Source of the DNA: Amborella trichopoda
Taxonomy: Eukaryota; Streptophyta; Magnoliopsida; Amborellales; Amborellaceae
Length of the DNA stretch: 64,000 nt
Direction of reading: 5' to 3'
Assembly: GCF_000471905.2 (NCBI RefSeq)
Contig: NW_006499728.1
Coordinates: 250,396 to 314,395 of the forward strand
The notes beneath the pieces are model-generated. The model was not told the origin of the DNA, ran no database searches, and saw only the letters and a program-made list of their open reading frames with translations. Position 1 is the stretch's first letter; every line of letters starts with the position of its first letter. Made by a program: the position numbers and the translations under genes. Positions 32,640 through 43,187 of this stretch are shown in pieces.

Positions 32640-35213
32640 GTCTAGGTTCATTTCCCTTTGCTTTTAAATTATTTATGAGAGAACGTTTGGCAACCTTTTC
32701 CACAGTCAAAGTTATCTCCAGCCCAAGAAAATCCCTATAAAAATAAGAAGAACACAAAAAAAATAAAATAAAAAAATCCACTTCTGAGATCTTCATAATC
32801 TATAATAATTTATGCAAAACGAGTAATGCATATGATCAGAAAATTATTGCAATCAATATTTTATCCTAAATATTTTTGCCAAAATATATTATCCTAAATC
32901 AAATAGAAATTCTCCTCGAAAATAAAAGAAATCGCAAAAATGATATCAAGGATGATGCGAGAAAATCCTAGAAATGAGACAAAGGTACTTTTGATTTTTT
33001 ATTTTTTTTCATGTGTTTAGAAATCTTAAAAGAAGGATATGGCGGTTGCTAGAGGGGAAAAACCCCTATAATGGTCAAGAAAATTCCAGGAACGTAATTA
33101 TCTCCTCAACTAGTTATGAATCTACAGGAACATAAAAGTAAAAATAAAAACATTTAAAAATTTCAACTTTAGGAGTTCTAATGCTATCCTTATCTCATTA
33201 TTTCTCTTATTTTTAGAGATAGATATAAAAAAGAACTTATCTCATTAAACCAGTTAACATCGAGCAATTGAGTTGTTCTACAGAATCTATGACAATTCCA
33301 TTTTTGATGTTGATGAGGGAACGTCTTTATAAACTTCAAAAGGGAAAGGAAAGAAGCACAGAATGAGAAATTGTCACCATTTAGAATGAGAAAATTACTG
33401 AAATGGGAAATTATCATCATTTAGAATGAGAAAATTTCAGCAGTTCAGAGATTTTGATGTCACATACCTAGTCAATGATGTACAACCACACTTTCTTAAT
33501 ACAACAAGATATCTAGTCATTTCTGGGTTGTTTCTAGTTCTAAAAATACTTCCATTCCATAGAAAATAAGTGTGGTCCATTTCTTCTATGGGGGAATAGA
33601 AAGGTGAGGAAGGTCAATGAAAAGCATGTTTCATGCTTCCTTACCACTTTTCCTATTAAGGAAGTCAATTCGTAGTAGGTTGAGTGCTGCTTCCTCTTCT
33701 TTTTTCCCCTTTTTTATTTATTTATTATTTTTTTTTTAAGCTTTTGGTAAACATTTCTTTGAACATAAATGACATAGGGTCTTAGATATGAGAAATTTCA
33801 CTAAAGGGTAGGGGCCTAATTCCCCTCTGACTTATCTCTTTTTGAGCCTCAGCTACCTGTCTAGGTTTCCATGCTCACTGACGTATTCGAAAACCGCTAG
33901 TTATTTCTAAAAATCGGGTAGGGGACTATATTCCCCACCCATCTACCCAAAAAAAAAGATGTGAGAAATTTCATTCAAGTTTCCAAAATATGTCATAATT
34001 TAATCTTTTACTTCTATTTAACTCCCAAGTGAAAATTTTCTTCCATTTAATTCACAAGTTATTGAGAGTCACTCTCTCCAGAGAGAGATAGAGAGAGAGA
34101 GTAAAAAACTTGTGAATTAATTGGCTTTCCCATTTTTTTGATCTAAAATGGAATTTCATCAATCGGAGGTCAAAAAGATGTAATTTTTGTGCGGGTTCGG
34201 ACCCGGATTGAAGCCTAATGGATGAGAAAATTTCGAACCTTGAGCAAAGAAAAAAGGTTACATGATTAGGGTTTTCTATGAAATGCGACCGAGGTGGGGT
34301 CTATAAGTACGTGCATGAATTGTTCACGTTACCATTGAAATGTCATCATCAAAATCCCAAGAAATCTTCTGCTTCGACTAAAACCTTCTCCTTCTACACA
34401 CATTTAGGAAGACGATTCTCTGAACTGACTGCCTTAGAGAGAGCTGGATGTCACAAATTGAAGTAGAAAAACCACTGGCAAACTTCATTTTTGGAAAAAT
34501 ATCTTTGGGCATTCTATTTTAATATACTATTTCTCAAAAGACCTAGAGTTATTAAAAACTTTTTGATAGCATAAATTTTTTAAAATTTATATTTTCAAAC
34601 CCCTTAGACCCAATTTATCTTTTTTAACTGCTTTTTTTTTCGTTAAAAAAAAAAAGAGATACCTCTATCTTTCTACTGAACATCTCTCTCTACATCTTTA
34701 TTTCTCTCTCTATAAAGTCTCTCTCCAACCTAGAGAAAGAAATAAAGACATTGTATAGAGAGAAGTTTAGTAGACAGATATAGGTTTCTTGTTAGTTTTT
34801 GTTTGGACAAAAAATGAACTATAAAAATGGATACTTTGGGTCCAGGGCGTTAGAACATATATATTTTTAGAAAACTTATGTCACAAGATAGTTTTTAAAA
34901 CCCTGGATCTATGAAGAAATGGTACACTAAAATAAGATGTACAGTGATATTGTCCCTTTATTTTTATCATGTAAGTTCCTTTTTTTAAAAATCCAAATGA
35001 AACCTACATGTATGCAATATTGGGAATTCATCATATCCAATTTATTTCAAAAAGAGAAAATGTTAACAAGTGGATTTCCATATTTTCCATCCAGCCCATA
35101 GGCCGGTTGGCTCATATGACCATTTTCCATGTCACTTGTCTTCTCTCATGAGGTGATAGATATCAATATATAGGAAACTTTGATATCCATATATAGGAAA
35201 ACGAATGTGGGCA
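32640..35213. other. gene-poor spacer
   Basis: Mostly AT-rich sequence with scattered CT/GA stretches. Around 33800-33955 the phrase gggtaggggcctaattcccc recurs as gggtaggggactatattccc, perhaps the remains of a repeat. An ORF at 34278 has no recognisable domain. Confidence 0.4.
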
Positions 35214-35309
35214 ATTTAAGTGGATTTAAAGTACCTAAATATCCTAAGGAAATTAGAAATGATTTAAGTGGATTTAAAGTACCTAAATATCCTAAGGAAA
35301 TTAGAAATG
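35214..35309. repeat. perfect 48-bp tandem duplication
   Basis: Two identical copies (35214-35261 and 35262-35309), each starting atttaagtggatttaaagta. Identity implies a recent event or an assembly artefact. Confidence 0.95.
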
Positions 35310-37890
35310 AGGATCAAGATTGTTGGGTTTAGGTGGCCTTTAAAGGCTTTATGAGTGTGTAATGAAAAACATTTATTATATTGGAACATAAACTCAGTGG
35401 GAGTGTGGTCCCTCGAGGATCATACTAAACAAATGATGTTTGCTGATACCGGACTGTGCTTGACGATCTAGACTAGTTGGTTGGAAAACCCAAGGTATCT
35501 GGGCATAAATAATAAACCGAGAAGGGTTTTGGGTTAGCTCTTGATGAGGTCGGAGCTTATGTCTAGATGAGTAGGCCGAGGGACTATGTGACCTTTGTGT
35601 GTGATGGTAGGCCTATAGAGACGAGGGCAAAATCTTCATCCATGTTCCATCACATGGCATGCATATCGATAGATCACTTGATAAAGCCAGTTATCCACTT
35701 TTGAGTAAGTCGTATGCATAGATGAGAGAGATACCCCTATGCAACATAGGGCTGTGGGCGCATCAGGTCGTGGTGACCTTGACTCGTCTCTAGGGCCAAA
35801 CTTTGGTGACCCGTTAATGAGTCCCTGCTTGGACTGTGGGTCATAAAAAACATTGGGTCGGTTTGATAAAGTAAGTGTGGTCTATAGTCCACAATTGAAG
35901 GTGGAGTACCCCATGATCATTGATATAATTCCTGAACCATATGGATCCACTTCTCATCATATTAATTTAATTGAGTTCATTTTATTATTAAATTATTTTA
36001 GATTTATTATTGGAATTTTTATAAGTCATTTGATATTTTATTTATTATTTTGGGACTTATAAAATGAAGTTATTAATTTACAAAGTTACAATGTTTTAAA
36101 ATTCATTTTGTTTAATTTTAAAATATTTATTAAAAAATACATGGGAGCCCATAGTGCATATGGGCCCACCATGTGGGTATTAGGTGGGGCCCTATATACC
36201 ATACATGGGTGGCACGCCCGACCCTTGGATACCTTCTCTTGTTACTTTGTGTTCAAGTTTATTACATATGGTAACTATATCTTGTAGCATATGATCAAAT
36301 ATTGATTAGGAAATCTTATCTTGATTATTGAAGATATATATAAACTTGATATTATTTGATATATTCTTATGGAATATATGAGATGGATTATGCAATTTAA
36401 TGGAATGCATAATATTTTAATAGATTTAACTTATTTAAATATATTGATGGGAAAAATGGTTTAAAGAAAGTGGGATAATAGTTCATGCACCTTCCATAAT
36501 GTTAATGACCCATCTATGGAATGGATGACTCAGATCTCTCACCCCACAAGTCACCTTGATCAATAGTCTATATTCAATCTCAAGAAAGATGCAAATTATG
36601 GGAAACCCTAAAAAAACACTAGACCTAAATTTCACTCTAAATAGGGGTGCTCTTCCTCCCATCTCAACACATCTCTCTCTCCTCCCTAGGGGCCATGCCC
36701 TTCTCTCTCCTCTCTGATTTTCTCTCTCTAACTCTCTCTCCAAGAAACCCTAGGGGGCATGCCCCACCCTAGAGATTATCCCTCTCTCTCATGACCTAAT
36801 TTAAGGGTTGGAAAAATTAGGGTTTGAGCTTAATTATTTTGGAGTTAGGGTTTTGTAGAGATTTAATGGTGGTTACTTAGTTTGGCCGAAATTAACTTTC
36901 ACGACTTGAGATTGAAGTTAAACCGCTGATCCCACGCCATTGGATGTGGTGACTCGGTGTGAGGTGTAATAAGCCCGGTTGAAGTAATATCCAGCATCTT
37001 CTCTTTTACTTACTTTGCTCTTTTGTTTTATATTCTTAAGCATAATGTTAAGTTGTCAAAAATGATATCAAGTGGTTGAGTTTTATGTTATTGTTGCCAT
37101 ACTTTATTTTGAAATATTTATTGATTGTAAAAAGCCCATCTGTAAGAGATCATTTTACTAAAATACAAAAGGGGTGATTACTATCATTAAAAAAAAATGA
37201 TATTCTCCAGCAAAAATATCACATAGTTCTAACTTTGAAAGATACTTAATTTTGAGTAGAGTTTGTGAGTGATAAGTTTAAATAGCTCTAATATTGTGAG
37301 TGACATAGATAAATTTATGAATACCTAATTGCATTTTTTAAGTTCTGGACGTTGTATATGTTTCAGTCGCCAGTTGTAGGACTGAAGCTTCAATATGAGG
37401 ATGAATTGTAATGAATCGATTGGCTATGAGCTCTGTTGAATGCCTCAAATAAAATGTCGTTGAATAAAACTATTTAGATTTGTCATGGTCATCAGTAGAA
37501 CATAATTTGTAGGAAACAACGCAAACGGTGCCATTGGTCAAGTGGAGTGGTGCACTATGCGGTCTGTACGTTCAAGGTCAAGCTATTCTTACTAACGCCG
37601 TTATCGATCTAAAGAATGAGATCAAACTACAAATGAAAAGATGCAAATAAATAATTTTCGCTGATGTGATTTAGAAATGGACATCATGGGATAGGGATAT
37701 TTCTTTTATTCCCCATCTTTATTTAACTAAGGTAATATTTTAGTAATACGATTAGTTGAAATGTCACTGTACAAGTACTATCACTTAAACTCCACCACAC
37801 TTTTCTTTAAAGACATTTTCATGTCTGAAATTCCAATATTCATATCACTATAAGATACGTTCTAACATGTCATTGAACTTGGCATTTGGT
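35310..37890. other. possible LTR-like or unclassified repeat region
   Basis: The stretch from about 35328 (tgttgggtttaggtggcc) to about 37000 has a different, more GC-balanced texture than its surroundings. It carries long non-coding, LTR-like wording and CT-rich leader-like parts (36660-36740). No matching second repeat, primer site or protein was found, so it stays unclassified. Confidence 0.25.
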
Positions 37891-38048
37891 GTTATGTGGC
37901 CTAGTGGTTTGCTTTTAGACTTTTGAGTGTTATTTAGAATCCCGAGTCTCATTTGAGAAATAGGATAATTATTGGTAGGGCTTTGAGACTTTTGAGTGTC
38001 ATTTAGAATCCCGACTCTCATTTGAGTAACAGTGTAATTATTGTTAGG
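37890..38048 (+). mobile_element. SINE-like sequence with 69-bp tandem duplication
   Basis: gtggcctagtggtttgc resembles a Pol III A box, and a B-box-like tttagaatcccga follows. A 69-bp unit is then repeated (37911-37979 and 37980-38048). The second unit overlaps the left edge of the hAT-like element at 38043. Confidence 0.45.
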
Positions 38049-38187
38049 GCTGACAATGGGATAGGCGGCCCGGCCCTAAAACAGTTGGTCCTAGGCCACG
38101 AATTGTGGCCCGAAGGGATGGGCTAGGGCTAGGGCCAGCCTGGCGACCCCAGGCTAGCCTAGCCCGGGCTCAACCCATTGCCACCAT
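38043..38187. mobile_element. hAT-like miniature element with 8-bp target duplication
   Basis: 145 bp, starting gttagggctgacaatggg and ending acccattgccaccat. It is flanked by perfect 8-bp direct repeats taattatt (38035-38042 and 38188-38195). The interior is GC-rich with GGCCC and CTAGCC words and is non-coding. Same termini as 18390-18629. Confidence 0.85.
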
Positions 38188-38907
38188 TAATTATTTTAGG
38201 TGATACTAAAAATTTCATTGGCGACTGGGGCTTGGGCATTGGTGGTGAAGGGGGCGAACACCTGAACATAACGTCACACCCTCCACTCTTACCATTCATA
38301 TATCAAGAGAATATCTTTTTATCCCCTATTTTTTACTTTTATTTTTTATTAGACCCAAGAATTGAAAATATTACTTGTAACATAAGATCTCTATCTTTTC
38401 TATCTTCCAACCCCTATTTTTTACTTTTATTTCTTATTAGACTCAAGGATTGAAAAATATTACTTGTAACATAATATTTGTATCTATTTCTATCTTCCAA
38501 CCCATTGGATCTCTTTGACCATGTATTTTTTATAAAAAAAAATACTAAAATGACACCCTCTCAACAACTATTCTCTTTACCATTAATTTCACCGTAAAGC
38601 ACCATCTCTCTCTCTCTCTCTAATACTCAATGTTGTAGAGAAATTCCCCTCTCTATATCGTCTCTTTCTCTAAAAACACCAAGTCTCTAGCTAGCCTTTT
38701 TTGTAGTCCCAATATACCAGAAATTCTTTCTAAAAAAACCCACAGATCTGAAGTCCTATTGCTCTGTTGCAGCCTCAACCGACCGATCATTTGGAGGTCA
38801 CAAAATCGAGCGTCAAGCATATTAGATTTACCTTGAACTTAGCTCCTAATTTTGTTTTTTTTTTTGTTGTTGTATAGTTGAGCTGTAGGAGTCTAATTTG
38901 AGATATA
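38188..38907. other. intergenic, nothing recognised
   Basis: Includes an imperfect direct repeat (around 38325-38380 and 38405-38465, tttttacttttattt-ttattaga) and a CT tract at about 38604-38622. No gene. Confidence 0.5.
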
Positions 38908-38933
38908 GTGATGGCCAGTGTTTAAAAAAACGT

Positions 38934-39079
38934 CGAGTCGAACCGGACTTGCCCGGTTCGACTCGGGAATCGCCATGGACAGATCGAATCGGCGAAAAAA
39001 ATGGGAATCGTCCGGTTCTAGAGAGAACCGGACGATTCTGCACAGTGACTCGCCGATTCACTGTACGGAATCGGCGAGT
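38934..39079. repeat. three consecutive perfect hairpins
   Basis: Stem 1: cgagtcgaaccgg (38934-38946) with its complement at 38953-38965, 13 bp. Stem 2: gaatcgtccggttct (39005-39019) with 39024-39038, 15 bp and a 4-base loop. Stem 3: actcgccgattc (39048-39059) with 39068-39079, 12 bp. All pairings are perfect. They share GAATCG and CCGGTT cores, so they may be related binding sites. Confidence 0.95.
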
Positions 39080-39097
39080 TCCATACGGATCTTTTTT

Positions 39098-40080
39098 TTT
39101 TTTTTTGTAATCCATGATCGAATTTTTTGCTTTTTTTTTTTTGTAACCCATGATAGAATTTTTTGTAATCCATGATTGAATTTTTTGTAATCCATGATCG
39201 AAATGTTTGTTTTTTTTTCTTGTAATCCATGATTGAATTTTTTGTTTTTTTGTTTTTTTTTTGTAACCCATGATAGAATTTTTTGTAATCCATGATCGAA
39301 TGTTTTGTAATCCATGATCGAAATATTTGTTTTTTTTTGTAATCCATGATCGAAATGTTTGTTTTTTTTTTGTAATCCATGATCGAATTTTTTGTTTTTG
39401 TTTTTTTGTAACCCATGATAGAGGTTTTTGTAATCCATGATTAAATTTTTGTAATCCATGATCGAATTTTTTTTTTTTTGTAATCCATGATCGAATTTTA
39501 TGTAATCCATGATCGAATTTTATGTAATCCATGATCGAATTTTTGTAATCCATGATAGAATTTTATGCAATCCATGATCGAATTTTTTGTAATCCATGAT
39601 CGAAATGTTTGTTTTTTTTTCTTGTAATCCATGATCGAATATTTTGTTTTTTTTTTTTTTTGTAACCCATGATAGAAATTTTTGTAATCATGATTGAATT
39701 TTTTGTAATCCATGATCGAATTGTTTTTTTCTTTTTTTGTAATCCACGATGGAATTTTTTGTTTTTTTATGTTTTTTTTTTTTGGTAATCCATGATCGAA
39801 TTTTATGTAATCCATGATCGAATTTTTTGTAATCCATGATCGAATTTTTTGTAATCCATGATTAAATTTTTTGAAAATTTGTGATTTTTTTGTTTTAATC
39901 CATGATCAATTTTTTTTTGCAATCCATGATAGAATTTTTTGAAAATTTGTGATTTTTTTATTTTAATCCATGATCGAATTTTTTTTTGTAATCCATGATA
40001 GAATTTTTTGAAAATTTGTGATTGTTTTTTTTTAATCCATGATCGATTTTTTTTGAAAATTTGTTAATTTTTTTTTTAAT
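39098..40080. repeat. minisatellite, about 33 copies of gtaatccatgatcgaa
   Basis: The core gtaatccatgatcgaa (variants gtaacccatgatag, gtaatccatgattg) is repeated about 33 times, separated by T-tracts of variable length. On the minus strand the unit reads MDYKK and FDHGLQ, giving long open frames in several phases. These are repeat artefacts. The array is wholly inside the hAT-type element. Confidence 0.95.
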
Positions 40081-40087
40081 CCATATT

Positions 40088-40381
40088 ATTCAAAGAGAAA
40101 ATAAGAGAGATGATGATTCTGAGGCCACCCTATCCCAGCCATATTATTCACATATCGAGTCCCAACATCAACAGTGTAGGGATGAGCACGACAGTGCAGG
40201 TGAGCATGAAGGATGGACAAGCTTCGGGGATTTTAGATTGGGAACACAGCAAAACACTAACACTCAGGGATTTGAGAATAGTCAGATGCCTGCTAATATC
40301 GATGATTCGTTTTTAGATCGAATCAATGAATTGTTAAACGAATTCAATCAATCGCACCAGCGTGACCAAGAAGAACAATAA
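40088..40381 (+). pseudogene. coding-like remnant inside the hAT-type element
   Basis: About 97 open codons reading QRENKRDDDSEATLSQPYYS, then HEGWTSFGDFRLGTQQNTN and DDSFLDRINELLNEFNQ, with a stop at 40381. It is acidic and glutamine/asparagine-rich, unlike the flanking repeats. It could be the C-terminal tail of the parent element's transposase, whose body was replaced by the minisatellite. I recognise no domain. No start codon in a sensible context is visible. Confidence 0.4.
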
Positions 40382-40782
40382 CGTCGTCTATCATTTTATT
40401 TTTAGATCATATGTTACTAATTTTATGCTTTATTATAGTCCATGTATGTTGATATACTTATTTCATGATAATTCTATATTTATTTTTTTGTGTGATGTAA
40501 ATTAAATGTTGAATGGCGGTTCATGCAGGGAAATAACATATCAATATTCGCATATTCATTCAAAAACATGAAAATTCTTAATGGAGTACCTTTATTTCTT
40601 ATTGAATTCCTAAAAAACAATATTTATAATGAATTTTAATAATTTTTTCGGATTTTTTTTTAGCTTTATTTCTTACCGATTCACCCGATTCTCGATCCGG
40701 ATCGTCGATTCGTAGATCCAGATCAATTTTTTAAATACCCGATCCGGGTCACCGATCCGTTTTTTAAACCAGGGGTGATGGC

Positions 40783-42151
40783 TGCGAACGACACAAGCTC
40801 ATTCCACAAGAACAGCTTGGAGGTACCAGTTTTGGGTATAGTAGGCCATTATATTATAGAAGCGATCTTTTTCATTGATTCTTTTTCAAACTTGTCTTAA
40901 GCATTGAGGTTCAATCCTACCTAAACCCTACGTAGAAATAAAACTTAAGGAAGAATAGAAAAAGGAAATGAAGAGCAATCGTCAGCGTGCTTACGTTGTT
41001 GAATATGGAACGGTCTAACAGGCGACCAAGCGCAAGATTACGGGCCAATGAACCCTACTCCACCTTCTATGAAACTGCGTTTTAATATTCTTTAATGGAA
41101 TTATTACTTTTTACGAAGCGCCCGCCAATGACATGAGAGAGTGAGATGCGACAAACTTGATAGGAATTTCTTTGGAATGCAACGAAAACGAAAGAGAAGA
41201 CAACAAGTTGGCTAACCCCTAAACAATAAGGCCTCTCTCTCTCTCTCTCTCTCTCTTTCCAAGCAACAGCGATGTGGCCGGCTTCAGCATACTCCCCTTC
41301 TCGATCTCTCCCCAAGCAACACCGATGTGGCCGGACTTAAATTGATCGTATCGACTTCAAGATGTATGGACATAAGAAAAAAATGGATTTCAAAATCATC
41401 AATTTTCAAGATTTTCATAAATCTAAGATACACAATGCTCCGCTTCTATTTTAGAGTGATTTACATATAAACCCTAAAATTTTATCTAAGATACACGATG
41501 CTCCAATTCCATGCGGAAATTACAAAGAAGGTCAGTCACCCCATTTCTTTTGAATTTTTCTAAAATTATCCCTCGATCAACTCAAATTTTATTTATTTTA
41601 GTTATTTCTTTTGTAGGGAAGTGCCCCAAGCGTTAAGGCATGGCCCAACTAACAAAAAAATAAAAAGCCATGCTTGTGCCATTTGTATGACCCCAAATTT
41701 TACGCATACACTTCCTTCATCCCAATAATCAATACAAAATAATAATAATCAATTTGCACCCTATATATGGGCAAAATAAGTCACCTTCAATAATGAATCT
41801 AAACTATTCATTTGGTGAATTTCAAGATCTTGGCCTCTATAAACTCAAAGTGAATTTTGTTTTTATATTTTTTATTTTAACAATGTTAATCTAATGATAC
41901 TAAAGCTATCCAAAAAATTTAGAATGAAAAAAGATCTTTCTAAGGCCTAGATCTAAACATCATATTAAAATGGACGATATATATTAATTGGGCTAGAAAA
42001 ATACTGTGTGACGTATTTTCAAAATTTGCTTTTTTGTTTTTTTTCATTAGAATGAAAAGAATGCATTTAAAAATTTGGGTCAAATAAATGGCTCTAATAT
42101 GGTTTTTGAATATTAGTTCATTATATATATATATATATATATATAAATGTG
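40783..42151. other. gene-poor spacer
   Basis: Contains the family A fragment at 41349 and a TC microsatellite at 41232-41256. A second stretch carries the repeated phrase atctaagatacac-atgctcc (about 41428-41445 and 41487-41505). No gene seen. Confidence 0.45.
41349..41440. mobile_element. fragment of miniature element, family A
   Basis: The inner family phrase aagatgtatggacataagaa, then aaatggatttcaaaat and tttcaagattttcataaat, as in 47681-48116. Both ends are missing. Confidence 0.55.
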
Positions 42152-42610
42152 GAAGATGCTAGGGTGAGCCCACTAGCTCACAGAACAAATAAGCCCAACA
42201 GCTCAGATTGAATCTGGGCCGATCTAACGATCATGGCTGCCCGATATTGTTTAAATTTTCATTTTTTTTCCTACAAATCCAAATCACTTGAAATTATAGA
42301 TGTGTGTTGATAAAAAATAGGTGAATATTTGAAAAATATTAAAAAAATATTTTACATGAAAAAAGATCAAAATACCCCTGTAAATTTTCAAGGGTACATT
42401 GATTATTTCTAATTTTTTGAATTATTTTTTTTATATTTTTATTAGGTACGGCTTGATGAGAAGAATATTCACCTAAAATTTCAAATGATTTAGATTTGTA
42501 TAAAAAAAACTTAAAATTCAAATACTCTCGACCATCGATCGGCCTAGATTCAATATGAGCCATTGAACTTATACTATTATGTGAGATAGTGGGCTCACCC
42601 AAGCTTTTTC
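42152..42610. mobile_element. miniature element, family C
   Basis: Terminal inverted repeats of about 28 bp. The left end reads gctagggtgagcccactagc and the right end, on the other strand, gcttgggtgagcccactatc, each continuing tcac. The interior is AT-rich and non-coding, with a second inverted block (aatctgggccgatc and gatcggcctagatt). A TA microsatellite (42126-42145) abuts the left end, and a target duplication cannot be read through it. Confidence 0.75.
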
Positions 42611-42989
42611 CCCTCTCTCTATATATATATTTATAGATAAAGTGCCATGGCCAACCATATTTTACGTGATTTAGAACTCAATTACTCATAGCATACAATG
42701 CCAAATCCAATATTTCATTTCGAAAATGATGTTTACCGATACTTTGGTTGATCCAAAATTTGAGAGGGAAGATGTCCTCTAAGTAGATCTTTTGTCCGGG
42801 AAGGCAAGTTTGAAGTAGTAAGTGTGCAGTATGGTCCTGGTGGAATCCTCGGAAAAAGGATAACATTTCTTACTTTACAATAATATTTATTGGTTTGCCT
42901 CATGGGCCAATAGGAAATGTTGCGTCATGGGCCCGTCCCCTCTCCTCTCTCACTAAATAAATAAATAAAGTGTATACGGGCACCTCAGT

Positions 42990-42995
42990 TTGACC
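42990..42995 (+). promoter_or_regulatory. W-box in the lectin receptor kinase promoter
   Basis: TTGACC about 195 bp upstream of the ATG at 43188. WRKY factors bind this word, and it is common upstream of defence-related receptor kinases. One copy alone is weak evidence. An A/T stretch (42954-42968) just before it could serve as core promoter. Confidence 0.3.
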
Positions 42996-43187
42996 ACCCT
43001 CTCTATTGTTGAACTTAAATAGAAAATAAATTCGGAAAGGAAGCTACTGAGGCAAATTCACAGGCCGAAAGAAACACCTAAACGCATTGAAAAAGGAGCT
43101 CAGCTCCCCCATATACATACATATTCTTCCGCCTCCCCTCTTCCCCTCCCCACCCCCATAAACACACACAGAAGAAAAGTGGATGCC

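Larger units (their letters stand above)
38916..40774. mobile_element. hAT-type DNA transposon derivative, 1.86 kb, with hairpins and minisatellite
   Basis: Perfect 8-bp direct repeats gtgatggc flank it at 38908-38915 and 40775-40782. Termini are cagtgtttaaaaaaacg and, on the opposite strand, ccctggtttaaaaaacg, a loose inverted pair. An 8-bp target duplication with such ends points to the hAT superfamily. Inside are three perfect hairpins near the left end (38934-39079), a T-rich minisatellite (39098-40080), and a short coding-like remnant (40088-40381). Near the right end are GATCCGG-type words (40690-40765). No transposase catalytic core is present, so it is non-autonomous. Confidence 0.8.

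Noticed and set aside
35328-37000. A solo LTR of a Gypsy element
   Set aside because: The start tgttggg looks suitable, but no end, target duplication or partner could be placed, so it was left as unclassified.
38846-39815. Long minus-strand ORFs reading repeated DYKK/DHGLQK
   Set aside because: They exist in several phases because the minisatellite unit lacks stops. No codon bias, domain or start supports a protein.
39098-40080. CRISPR-like spaced repeats
   Set aside because: Spacers are just variable T-tracts, the repeats are degenerate and the genome is a plant. This is a minisatellite inside a transposon.
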